In this document: positions 41,397 to 50,900 of the stretch, piece by piece | Layout of the letters: each line of letters begins with the position of its first letter | Numbering within the stretch: the stretch's first letter is position 1 | DNA from: Mariniflexile litorale | GTDB lineage: Bacteria; Bacteroidota; Bacteroidia; Flavobacteriales; Flavobacteriaceae | Direction: 5' to 3' | Assembly: GCF_031128465.2 (NCBI RefSeq) | Contig: NZ_CP155618.1 | Location: 186,001 to 250,000 of the forward strand | DNA length: 64,000 bases | The notes under the pieces: model-generated | What the model saw: the letters and a program-made list of their open reading frames with translations, nothing else | Database searches by the model: none | Told to the model about the DNA's origin: nothing | Program-made: the position numbers and the translations under genes

Positions 41397-41433
41397 AATA
41401 TCCCCTTACCATATGATAAGGGGATATTTTTTT
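41397..41433 (+). terminator. Terminator of the csbD-like gene
   Basis: AATATCCCCTTA (41397-41408) pairs perfectly with TAAGGGGATATT (41417-41428), and a further T run follows to 41433. It is 28 bp after the stop codon. Confidence 0.9.
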
Positions 41434-41481
41434 AAATACTAGTTTAATAAAAGCTGTTTAAACTTCCTTTATTTGATTAAT

Positions 41482-41512
41482 AAAAAAAGGCTGGCTATTT
41501 GCCAACCTTTTT
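41482..41512 (-). terminator. Terminator of the SYLF-domain gene
   Basis: On the minus strand AAAAAGG-TGGC pairs with GCCA-CCTTTTT with one mismatch in the stem (41484-41512) and a T run continues to 41482. It is 18 bp past the stop codon at 41531, tail-to-tail with the csbD-like terminator. Confidence 0.8.
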
Positions 41513-41530
41513 AATGTTATCATTTTCTAT

Positions 41531-42067
41531 TTATTTTTTAAAAGCATGATATTCAAATTTTTGTCCACCTACCGAAGCATCAGCCATAAGACCCGCTTTA
41601 GGTAAAGCAAAAACCATAACACCATCAGAATAACTAGCATTTTCAGATTTTCCTTCTTCCGCTACTACTGCAGAAGCTTCTGCCGAAAATTCATAATTAC
41701 CTTGTTTAAATTTAGCTAAAGCTGCATCAGTTTCAAAAAAGATAACTTCAATAACTGCTTGTCCACCTGCTTGGAGTCCAATATTTATTTTTTTCAAAGA
41801 AGTCATACCAATTGCTTTGCCGTTTTCATACACAACACCATTACCACTTGCACCACCAATGATTAAACCTCCTTTTCCAACATTTGGAAAAATAGCATAA
41901 CCAGAAGCATTTTTAAAAAACTTCTCAAGACCCGCATCTTTTGCTATAAGTGTTGATTTGGCGTTTTGTGCATCAGCCATGATTTCTTTGTCTTTGTTAT
42001 TCTGTGCAGTTGCCCCAAAAGTTATTAGAAAGAGGCAAGCTATCATTGCATTTTTTAGAGTTTTCAT
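41531..42067 (-). CDS. SYLF (YSC84) lipid-binding domain secreted protein
   Basis: The protein is 178 aa from Met at 42067; the frame starts ten codons earlier, but this Met begins a clean signal peptide (MKTLKNAMIACLFLITFGATAQ). The SYLF core is visible: AKDAGLEKFFKNASGYAIFPNVGKGGLIIGG, then GNGVVYENGKAIGMTSLKKINIGLQAGGQ and VIFFETDAALAKFKQGNYEFSAEASAV. SYLF proteins bind phosphoinositides in eukaryotes; bacterial periplasmic members have unknown roles. The shared 14-mer lies 71 bp upstream. Confidence 0.92.
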   Translation of the reverse strand: MKTLKNAMIACLFLITFGATAQNNKDKEIMADAQNAKSTLIAKDAGLEKFFKNASGYAIFPNVGKGGLIIGGASGNGVVYENGKAIGMTSLKKINIGLQAGGQAVIEVIFFETDAALAKFKQGNYEFSAEASAVVAEEGKSENASYSDGVMVFALPKAGLMADASVGGQKFEYHAFKK

Positions 42068-42138
42068 AATTTGTTTTTTTAATATTAATATATTCAAATT
42101 TATTGAAACGCCTTACTTTAAAATATCTTGATTACATT

Positions 42139-42152
42139 GATTATTAACTCAA
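42139..42152 (-). promoter_or_regulatory. Shared 14-mer TTGAGTTAATAATC upstream of the SYLF gene
   Basis: It differs at one base from the site before the csbD-like gene and at one base from the site before the F420-reductase-like gene. It is between the SYLF gene and the MscS gene end, oriented toward SYLF. Confidence 0.55.
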
Positions 42153-42213
42153 AAAAAACCGATTTGAAATTTTGGTCATTTATTTGAACTTCCTTAATAT
42201 TGAAGTTAATAAC

Positions 42214-43065
42214 TCATTCACTTTTTTCTAATTTTTCTATAGAAACGGTTGTAGTTGGTAGGTTAAAACCTGCGGATTTTAAAACAGCGTAAACACTTAA
42301 TTGTAAATCTGATTTTAATTTTCCTCCTGGAGCTTTTACCTCATTAGTTCGGTACCAATAATATACAACAATGCTTACTAAATCATTTTCTATTTTATCC
42401 ACTAGAACAGAATACATAGGCACTTTTAATACAAATTCGTTTTCATTTAGAATCAAGTCTATAAGACTCAGAGCTTCATCTATTTTTGCGTCGTGCACCA
42501 CACTTACAATAAAATTATTTCGCATCAACTCATCTATTGTATAGTTCTTTAAATTGTTTTTTAATATGGAACCATTTGGAATGTAAGCATCAATACCATC
42601 TACTGTTTTTATGGTTGTTGACCGCAAACTCATTTCTATAACTCTTCCTTTTACCCCGTCTATTTCAATCAAATCTCCAATTCTAAATGGGCGTTGAAAT
42701 GCCATTAATATACCTGCTAAAAAGTTTTCACCTATATCTTTAAGAGCAAAACCTATTATGAAGGTGGTTAACCCTGCACCTGCTAAAATTTTATTGGTAA
42801 CATCATCAAAACCTAAAATACCTAAACAAACAACAAATAAAACTACAGTTAATAGGAATGAAATAATACTTAGAATAAAATCTGCTATTAAGGGATCATT
42901 GGCATTTGAAATGACTATTTTTTTCGCATATTTATTTATCAACTTAATAACTAAAAGTCCTATTATAAATATAAAAACTGATAATAAAACGCTTGGTAAG
43001 TGGGATATTAAATTCGTCCAAGATTTATATACAGATTCCTTAAATATATATACTTCTGAGTCCAT
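42214..43065 (-). CDS. MscS-family mechanosensitive channel (second copy)
   Basis: The 283-aa protein has three helices (about 25-43, 62-85, 90-115). Its pore helix region AGAGLTTFIIGFALKDIGENFLAGILMAF and the following PFRIGDLIEIDGVKGRVIEMSLRSTTIKTVDG are classic MscS. It is only distantly similar to the copy at 36014-36925. It begins 23 bp downstream of mlaD, so it is likely the last gene of the Mla operon, linking lipid transport and turgor release (inference). Confidence 0.93.
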   Translation of the reverse strand: MDSEVYIFKESVYKSWTNLISHLPSVLLSVFIFIIGLLVIKLINKYAKKIVISNANDPLIADFILSIISFLLTVVLFVVCLGILGFDDVTNKILAGAGLTTFIIGFALKDIGENFLAGILMAFQRPFRIGDLIEIDGVKGRVIEMSLRSTTIKTVDGIDAYIPNGSILKNNLKNYTIDELMRNNFIVSVVHDAKIDEALSLIDLILNENEFVLKVPMYSVLVDKIENDLVSIVVYYWYRTNEVKAPGGKLKSDLQLSVYAVLKSAGFNLPTTTVSIEKLEKSE

Positions 43066-43088
43066 AAGTTTTATTAATAATTATTGAT

Positions 43089-43820
43089 TTACTTTTCTTC
43101 GGCTTTCTTTTTAGCTTCTTTTTCAGCTTCTTCTCTAGCCTTTTCCTTTTCTCTTTCTTTCTTTTTAAAATAGCCTCTTAATAGAAAATTATGCTTAGCA
43201 GCTTCCATATTTTCTTCTAAGCCTTTAGAACCTTGTCTTAAATTTTCCATAGTTTTTTCCATATCTCTAGCGACACCTTCATCGTTTAACAACTTTCCTA
43301 AAGTACCTTCTCCCTCATTAATATCGATTAACATGGTGGCTAATTCATCTGTAATGACTTCTGCATTTTCTGCAGTAATTTTAATAGATGCTAAGATGTC
43401 ATCAAATTCAACAGGCTCTATTGATTTAAGAGAAGTACCATCTCTAACTTCCGCAGATTTTGAACTTCCCTGTGATATCATTAAAATTTTATCACCTATA
43501 ACACCTTCCGAGGTTATTGATGCTCTACTATCTTTCTTAATGAATTTTTTAACTTCCTTATCCATCATAGCTACTACATTTACCGTAGAATCGTTAATGA
43601 TTGATATACTTTCAATAGTTCCTACTGCAATTCCTGAAAAACGCACCTGACCACCAACTTGAAGTCCACTCACATTTCGAAAATTGGTACTAATTTTAAA
43701 TTTTGAACTAAATAAATTTTGATTACTTCCTATAAAGAAAATAATTACAAATAATATTAATAGTCCTAATGACACAAAAATTCCTAGTTTTATTTTATAT
43801 GCGTTTTTATTGGGTTTCAT
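43089..43820 (-). CDS. mlaD: MlaD family (MCE domain) lipid transport protein
   Basis: The 243-aa protein is anchored by one N-terminal helix (about 12-30, IFVSLGLLILFVIIFFIG). Its MCE domain (about 38-118) contains TNFRNVSGLQVGGQVRFSGIAVGTI and SRASITSEGVIGDKILMI. A helical part follows, and the end is a highly charged Lys/Glu/Ala-rich coiled coil (about 215-243). MlaD forms the periplasmic hexamer that passes phospholipids to or from the MlaFE transporter. It follows the ATPase gene by 98 bp in the same direction. Confidence 0.93.
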   Translation of the reverse strand: MKPNKNAYKIKLGIFVSLGLLILFVIIFFIGSNQNLFSSKFKISTNFRNVSGLQVGGQVRFSGIAVGTIESISIINDSTVNVVAMMDKEVKKFIKKDSRASITSEGVIGDKILMISQGSSKSAEVRDGTSLKSIEPVEFDDILASIKITAENAEVITDELATMLIDINEGEGTLGKLLNDEGVARDMEKTMENLRQGSKGLEENMEAAKHNFLLRGYFKKKEREKEKAREEAEKEAKKKAEEK

Positions 43821-43918
43821 ATGTAGCTATTTATTGTTTTCAATTGTCATATGGTATCGCTTTATTTTATGGGTGTTTTTTATAAAAAACATTTTATTTA
43901 TGGCGATTTCATAATTCT

Positions 43919-44662
43919 CTATTTAAAAAATGATTTTATGTATGCGTCGTCGTCGTTAACGAATTCTTCTAAACTGCCTACTTTATAAACTTTGCCTTCT
44001 TTTATCATAGCAATTCGATCGGCTACTGTTTTTACGCAGTTAATATCATGTGTAATTATTATGGATGAATTTTTGAATTTTTCTTGGGTATCGTTTATCA
44101 AATGACTTATTTCATCGGAAGTTACGGGGTCTAAACCAGTCGTTGGTTCATCGTATAAAATGATTTTAGGGTTCACAACCAAAGTTCTAGCTAAACCTAT
44201 TCTTTTTTTCATTCCTCCTGATAATTCTGAAGGCATTTTATCTATAGAATCAGGCAAACCCACATTTTCTAAAGCTTCAACAATTTTATTATTTATTTCT
44301 TCTTCTGAAAATTTTTTATTTAATCTTGAAAGTGCAAAACTTAAATTCTCTCTTACAGTCATAGAATCATACAGAGCAGCACTTTGAAATAGAAACCCTA
44401 TTTTTTTACGAACTTCTATTAAACCCTCTTCATTAATATCTGTTAACTCCTGCTCTCCTACTGTAATACTTCCTTCATCGTGTTTTAAAAGACTCACAAT
44501 GCATTTAATTAAAACCGATTTCCCTGAACCCGATTTCCCTAACACCACTAAATTCTCATTTTCATGAAGTTGCAGGGTTATACCATCAAGCACTTTTTGG
44601 TCTCCAAAACTTTTTTTGAGATCTTGAATATCAATAAGTATATTGTTTGTGTTATTTTCCAT
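43919..44662 (-). CDS. mlaF: MlaF-like ABC transporter ATP-binding protein
   Basis: The 247-aa ATPase has Walker A GKSGSGKSVL (about 38-47), the Q-loop GFLFQSAALYDSMTVRENL, ABC signature LSGGMKKRIGLAR, and Walker B KIILYDEPTTGLDP, then the H-loop IIITHD. The AALYDSMTV and MKKR features are typical of MlaF. It powers the MlaE permease, whose gene overlaps by one base (TAATGG-type junction at 44662). Substrates are glycerophospholipids in known systems. Confidence 0.95.
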   Translation of the reverse strand: MENNTNNILIDIQDLKKSFGDQKVLDGITLQLHENENLVVLGKSGSGKSVLIKCIVSLLKHDEGSITVGEQELTDINEEGLIEVRKKIGFLFQSAALYDSMTVRENLSFALSRLNKKFSEEEINNKIVEALENVGLPDSIDKMPSELSGGMKKRIGLARTLVVNPKIILYDEPTTGLDPVTSDEISHLINDTQEKFKNSSIIITHDINCVKTVADRIAMIKEGKVYKVGSLEEFVNDDDAYIKSFFK

Positions 44663-45480
44663 TACAGTAAATCGGTTATTTGTACAGCAATTAAGTCTAC
44701 AATGATTAATAATAATGATGCGGTTACTACAGCGGAATTCGCTGCTATTCCTACACTCGCTGTTCCACTACCTGCGTTATAGCCTTTATAACAACCAACT
44801 AAACCAATTACAGCACCGAAAAAGAATGTTTTTATTATAGCAGGAATAATATCTATAAATTCGACTTGACTAAATGCTTGATTTAAAAACAGTTCTAAAC
44901 TTACCGAGTCTTTAAGGTTTATACCCAACCAACTTCCAAAAATACCAATAGCATCTGCATAGAGTGTAAGTATTGGAATCATTACGGTAGCCGCTAAAAC
45001 TCTAGGAATGATTAAAAAATTTATAGGATTCGTGTTTGACACTTCCATGGCATCAATTTGTTCGGTAACCCGCATAGAACCTAATTCGGCTCCCATGCTG
45101 GAACCTATTTTACCTGCACATATTAAAGCTGTAATTACGGGTCCCATTTCTCTAATTATAGAAATAGCAACCATACCTGGTAACATAGCAACTGCACCAA
45201 ACTCTACCAATGGGGGTCTGGATTGAATGGTTAAAACCAAACCTACGATTATACCTGTAATGGAAATTAAACCAACCGATTTATTACCGATTTGATAACA
45301 CTGCTTTAAAAATTCTTGGAATTCAAATGTTTTAGTGAAGAGGTTCCTCAAGACCGTTTTTAAATACTCCAATACATTCGCTATATCTATAAAAAACAGC
45401 GTACTCTTTTCCTTTATAAGAGAAAAAAAAGGAGGCATACTAAAAGCTATGTTATTGGATTTATATAGTTTTTTAGACAT
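44662..45480 (-). CDS. mlaE: MlaE family ABC transporter permease
   Basis: The 272-aa permease has about five membrane segments. Signature sequences are FLKQCYQIGNKSVGLISITGIIVGLVL, the SRPPLVEFGA segment, REMGPVITALICAGKIGSSMGAELGSMRVTEQIDAMEV (split across the coupling helix) and NPINFLIIPRVLA. It is the first gene of the operon mlaE-mlaF-mlaD-mscS. It works with MlaF and MlaD to move lipids between the inner and outer membrane. Length is similar to E. coli MlaE (260 aa). Confidence 0.95.
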   Translation of the reverse strand: MSKKLYKSNNIAFSMPPFFSLIKEKSTLFFIDIANVLEYLKTVLRNLFTKTFEFQEFLKQCYQIGNKSVGLISITGIIVGLVLTIQSRPPLVEFGAVAMLPGMVAISIIREMGPVITALICAGKIGSSMGAELGSMRVTEQIDAMEVSNTNPINFLIIPRVLAATVMIPILTLYADAIGIFGSWLGINLKDSVSLELFLNQAFSQVEFIDIIPAIIKTFFFGAVIGLVGCYKGYNAGSGTASVGIAANSAVVTASLLLIIVDLIAVQITDLL

Positions 45481-45630
45481 AATTTTAATCGTAATATGTT
45501 CGAATAAAATTACACGCTTTCTAAAACTTAAGCTTTACACGATTTTAATATTTTATTATAGAATATCAATGAAGATGCATCAAGTGCTCCCTTTAATAGA
45601 TTAATTGAAATTTTATAATAAGAAATTATT

Positions 45631-47919
45631 TTAAAATGGATAACCAATAGCTAAGTTGAAAATTAAGTTTTCTTTTCTCCAACCACCATCACCAAAATTA
45701 ACAGCATCAATTACCCAACGGTCTCCTTTTGGCAAATAAGGTTTTCTTAACGGAAATGCAAAATCTGTTCTAAGTACTAGGAAACTAAAATCAAATCTTA
45801 ACCCTACGCCTGCTCCTACCGCTAATTCATTTAAAAATTGACCAGAAAATTTGGCTCCTGGTTTTTCTTCACTTTCATTTAATAACCAAATATTACCTGC
45901 ATCTACGAAAACGGCACCTTTAATCAACTTGTATATTTTGGTTCGTAATTCTGTGCTAAATTCTAGTTTTAAATCTCCCGATTGGTCTGGTAAAAACGAA
46001 TTGGTCACCTCATTACCATTAAAGATTCCCGGACCTATAGATCGTGCTCTAAAAGCTCTAATACTACTTGTTCCTCCTATAAAAAACTGTTTAATAAAAG
46101 GCAATTCATTGGAATTTCCATAAGGAATTCCTGCACCTAAAATAATTCTACTAGCAAGTTTGGTCTCACTATTAAAGTTGTAATAATGACGAAACTCCAT
46201 TTCTAATTTTGAATATTGACTAAAAGGAACACCCAAGATACTTTTTGGATTATCACCATCATTAGCGCCCATAAGTAACCCAACTGAATTTCCAGATAAA
46301 TCTACACTTCCTTTAAAATAAATATTGTTTTTTCTATTTTTTAACATCGTATTGGTATACGTATAAGAATAGGTGGTTCCTAAAATAAACTGTTTATCAA
46401 TAACTTTTTGTAAGGATGGGTTTTCTGCTATTTGCGACTTATATAAATCTGAAACATTATTAGAGGATGTATATGCAATGTTTACAACATTAAGGCTGTG
46501 CTCTTTACGCTCGTTTTCTTTCCATAAATATCCAAATGAACCGTTGAATGTTTTTAAGGAATAAAGTTTTGTTCTTAATTGGTACTCATAACTTAAAGAA
46601 GCCTTTGTGTTGGGGACATAAGCACTGCCGGAGCTCATGTTAAAAGGTGAAATAAAACGAGGCCAAATTAAATTGGCTTCCCCTCCAAAGCGATACACAT
46701 TAAAGCCGTTATTTTGCCCTGAAACCTGAACTTCTAAACCTGCAAATGCCGAAATTTTTAATAGTTCTGCACCTTTAAATGTATTCCGGTTACTCCAATT
46801 AACATTCAGTTCGGTTCCGGAATAATTAGCTGAATTAGTTTTCGCTAATGCTTCTACTTGAATCGATTTTTTTTGCAATGGTGTTAAATAATAATACGCA
46901 TCTAAATAATTATTTAAAGAATCATTTACCTTAAATTCATTTTTCACAAATTTGAAAGTTCCTAAGGTAATTAATCGGTTTAAAGATAAATTGTGGGTCG
47001 TTCTGTTGTACAAATCGCCTTTATCAAATAAGAGTGTTTTATCGAAAATAAAAGGTTTGAAAACGGTTTTATTATCAATGATAGTAAGGTCTTCATAGGT
47101 AACCGTTTCCATTTTTCTGGTTGAAATAGTATCTCTTTTTAAATTGAAACTAGGATAAACAAATATGTTATTAATACGATATTGATTTTTTGCTTTTTCA
47201 GGAACATCATCCTTAATTTTAACAATTAAATCTACTTCGTGGTTGGCAACTGTACTGTCTACTTGAACCAAAAGATAATCTTCATTGAAATAATAAAAAC
47301 CACGTTCTTTTAATTTCGCATCCATTCGGGTTCTTTCCCTTTTTATAACATCCAAATCATACGGCTTTCCTACTTTTAAAACACTCTTCTCTTTCAGCAT
47401 ATTAATTTCCTTAGATAGAAGCGTCGTATCAGTTGGAAACGATACCGATTTAATTTTATATTGGTTATGCAACTTTACTTCATAATTAGCTTCTGCCTTT
47501 TTACCTTTTCGAATAGAATCGGCTTTAGATTCTGCATTAAAAAACCCTTTATTTTCTACATAATTTTGAATTACTTTTTTATTGTATTCCAAGTCAACGT
47601 CACCCATTAAAACAGGTGCTTCACCTAGTTTATATTTTACCCAATGTTTAAAGCCTTTATCTTTTTTTACTTCACCAACTAAGTTGTAAAAAAAGATTCC
47701 TGGACGCATGCCTAAAATGGATTTGTTTGGCTTAGGACGAATTAAATCATCCAATTCTGATTTTACACTTTTTCTTGTTTTTTTTGATTCTTTACCTTTT
47801 TCAACTTTAAGAGTATGACCCACATACAATAAATCGCCTTCCGTAATTTTTCGCGTTCCACTACAGCCCAAGCATAGTGCTACTAAAAAAAGCAGTGCTA
47901 TGTATATATTACTTTTCAT
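45631..47919 (-). CDS. tamL: TamL/TamA-like BamA-family outer-membrane lipoprotein
   Basis: The protein is 762 aa from Met at 47919, chosen because it begins a lipoprotein signal peptide (MKSNIYIALLFLVALCLGCSG, Cys lipobox). Upstream in-frame codons lie within tamB. POTRA-like repeats occupy about 30-330 (VKSVSFPTDTTLL, YRINNIFVYPSF). The BamA-type barrel covers about 360-762, with GGTSSIRAFRARSIGPG as the (V/I)RG(F/Y)-region loop and a C-terminal strand ending LIFNLAIGYPF. A lipidated TamA-like protein paired with TamB is known in Bacteroidota. It overlaps tamB by 11 bp, so translation is probably coupled. Confidence 0.9.
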   Translation of the reverse strand: MKSNIYIALLFLVALCLGCSGTRKITEGDLLYVGHTLKVEKGKESKKTRKSVKSELDDLIRPKPNKSILGMRPGIFFYNLVGEVKKDKGFKHWVKYKLGEAPVLMGDVDLEYNKKVIQNYVENKGFFNAESKADSIRKGKKAEANYEVKLHNQYKIKSVSFPTDTTLLSKEINMLKEKSVLKVGKPYDLDVIKRERTRMDAKLKERGFYYFNEDYLLVQVDSTVANHEVDLIVKIKDDVPEKAKNQYRINNIFVYPSFNLKRDTISTRKMETVTYEDLTIIDNKTVFKPFIFDKTLLFDKGDLYNRTTHNLSLNRLITLGTFKFVKNEFKVNDSLNNYLDAYYYLTPLQKKSIQVEALAKTNSANYSGTELNVNWSNRNTFKGAELLKISAFAGLEVQVSGQNNGFNVYRFGGEANLIWPRFISPFNMSSGSAYVPNTKASLSYEYQLRTKLYSLKTFNGSFGYLWKENERKEHSLNVVNIAYTSSNNVSDLYKSQIAENPSLQKVIDKQFILGTTYSYTYTNTMLKNRKNNIYFKGSVDLSGNSVGLLMGANDGDNPKSILGVPFSQYSKLEMEFRHYYNFNSETKLASRIILGAGIPYGNSNELPFIKQFFIGGTSSIRAFRARSIGPGIFNGNEVTNSFLPDQSGDLKLEFSTELRTKIYKLIKGAVFVDAGNIWLLNESEEKPGAKFSGQFLNELAVGAGVGLRFDFSFLVLRTDFAFPLRKPYLPKGDRWVIDAVNFGDGGWRKENLIFNLAIGYPF

Positions 47920-50900
47920 TCTCTCTCTTGTTTTTTCTATTGCCTTTGCGTTTTTTATAAAATAATTCTCTAAACTTATCATAGTTCATAGTAATTATAA
48001 ATGCGACTCCTGTTTCAATAACCTGACCTTGTAAAGCCACTTGGTAATTATTTTTTCTATAAGCTCTTAGTTTGTAACGACCATCTTTCGTGATTAAATA
48101 ATCGGCAGTAACATCGCCCGCTATATTGGTGGCTTGTTCGTTTTCCTGCGGAGTACCTTCTAAACCAAAACTGCTTCCCACAGTCACTTTTAATCGGTCA
48201 TTAAATAGTTGTTTTGAAAGCCCCACATCCAAATCGGTTCTTTCTTCTTTTTCTCCAGATGAATAATCTTCTGTGGCTTGAAGATCAAAATCCAACTCAA
48301 AACCTTTTATTAAATCGCCAGCTAAATTATTAAGCTGTTGCGATAAAATTTTGCTTACACTTTGTTTTGCTAGATAGGTTCCACTGGTGCCACCCGCTTC
48401 GCTTTCAAAAGGGTTTTCTCCTATAAAACGGTTTAATAGCAATAAGGCAAATACTTGTTTATTTAAAGCATCCTCATCTCGTCGAATCTGTTCTAATTTT
48501 GCTTGCGTTGTATTGATAATTTCGGTTGAAATGTTATTATTTCCATCAGGCAAAATAATGTCGAAGGTTATTTCTGGTTGTAACAACTCCCCTTTCATTA
48601 TTAAATTAGTTTCGAAAGGAACTCTTTGTTTATACGTGTTTCTTGTTTCTGCTGTTATACCTACTAATTGATCGTCTACCAAGTCTAATGGGGAAGCATC
48701 TACTTTATAAACTGCTGTTATATTTACATTAGCTGTTGTAGGTTCCCCCGTCCACAAAATGTAACTTTCTGGCTGAATTTCAAATTTTCTTTTTATTAAA
48801 TTGAAATTCATTTCATAAGCACCACCAGTAAACTCGTATTTCCCTGTTAAAGTAGTTTTTCCAGAAGGATCAATGCCTCCTGTTAATTCTGCTTCCCCTT
48901 GAAGTTTTAAATAATCTCCATTGGCTTTATCAATAATAATAGATATTTCTGCCTTTTTATCAACCACAATATTTACAGAAGCATCAATTCCTTTCACTTC
49001 TGTTTGTGAAATTTGTTTTGTTGGATCCTCAATCGAAATTAAAACAGGTTGATCTTGATCTATAAACTCAACAATCCCTTCTCTATCTGCAATGGAAGGG
49101 TCACTTTGTGGAAGCACGATAGAAAATTTTGTATCTGCATTTATCTTAACGGTGCCATCAATAATGGGGCTTTCTAAAGTACCTTTTATACCTAAATTAT
49201 TATCTAAATACAATTCACCATAAAACAAATCGTTGTCTTTAGCTTTTGAATTTACTGCTCTAAAATTGTTAGCAACTACATTTAAATTAAACCCTAAATT
49301 GGTATAATCTTGACTATTAATAAATCCAGTAATAGACAATGGGTTTCCATTTTCGTCTTTTAATTTAAAATCATCAAAAACGATTTTATTAGTATTAAAC
49401 ACAATTTTGTCATTAATTAAATTGAATTTAGAATTCAATGGAACTACTTTGAAACCAACGGAATTAAATTTGATATTACCATTAACATTCGGATTGGAAG
49501 CTTTTCCCGTTACATCTAATTTTCCGTTCAAATAACCTTCACTTTCTTTTAAGTTTTCTAAAGTAAATGGTTGCAACGACGCCATTTGAAGCTTTTGAAT
49601 ATTAACACTAAAATCTAAGCTTTCATTATTAATATTGTAATTTCCATCAATATTTAAATCATTCTGTAGCCCTTTTAGAGTAACATTCGCTTTATAGAGA
49701 TTCGTGGTTTGATTATCTACTTTTACAATTAAATTTCCAACCGTATCTTTCTTTATTGTAAAATTTTCTATATCCAAATCAGCTATAAAGAGAGGATTTA
49801 ACATGATGTTTTTCACAGTCGTTTCGCCATTTATAGTGCCTCCAATTTCGAAATTGAATTTTGCTATACTGGTTAAAGATTCTAATTTAAAGTTTTCAAA
49901 ACTTGCTATAATGGGTGAACTAATTTCATCAGTCTCCGACTGAATTGAAAACGATTGTTGATTATTTTGAATTTTGAAATTAGATACCAATATGCCATTT
50001 TTTGCTAATTTTATTTGATTCGTTTCATCAATTTTCCAATCTTCATAATTTAGAAGAAGTTTTTCTGGATTTAAACTGATGGTTGATGCACCCATACTAT
50101 CTTTAAAAACACCAGAAATAATGTATTTATCTTTATTTGAAGCATCTTTTATATTAAGCGCATAATTAACGGTATTATCTTCTAACTTTCCAATTAACGT
50201 TGTTCTTTGAATTTCAAATTGGGCATTTTTAATTTTACTCAAAGACAGATCGTACTGTAACACATTATCTTGTGTTCTTACATCCAAAACACCATTTGAA
50301 AGTTCATTATTCGCATAATTCAATCGTGGAATAGACGCATTAATTACGATAGAATCGTTCACAGAATTGTAGGATCCATTAAGTGTTATTTCAGATAATT
50401 CTATAATTTTAGGAATTATTTTTTTGGTTATTGGGTTGTCTTTAATAATGAATTCAAAATCTAAATTCTGGTCTTCTTTATTCTTAACGTCCTTTTTATC
50501 CAAGTCATAATACTTTGAAATTGAATTAGTCAACTGATTACTTATGGTTGATAATTTATAATTCCCTTCAATTAATCCATTAGCAAACTGAGATTTTAAA
50601 ATGATAGAATCTTTCTCAATATTAGAAATGGCTCTAATACTTATGTTGTCTAAAGGAAATTGTTCTTTTTCTAACGCTATTAAAAAGTTATTAGCCTTAA
50701 GGGTTCCGTTCAAATTATCTGGATTCAAATCTTCAAAATTAGCAGTGATATCTCCTTTCATTTTTAAAGGCCCTTCATGAAGATTTAACTTATTTAAATC
50801 TACAAGTTCTAGATTTAATTTTAAATCTAAAGTTGGTTTATCAGAATTAGAAGCCCCTTTTGCATCTAAAACAAAATTCAAATTTGAATCTGAAGAGCTT

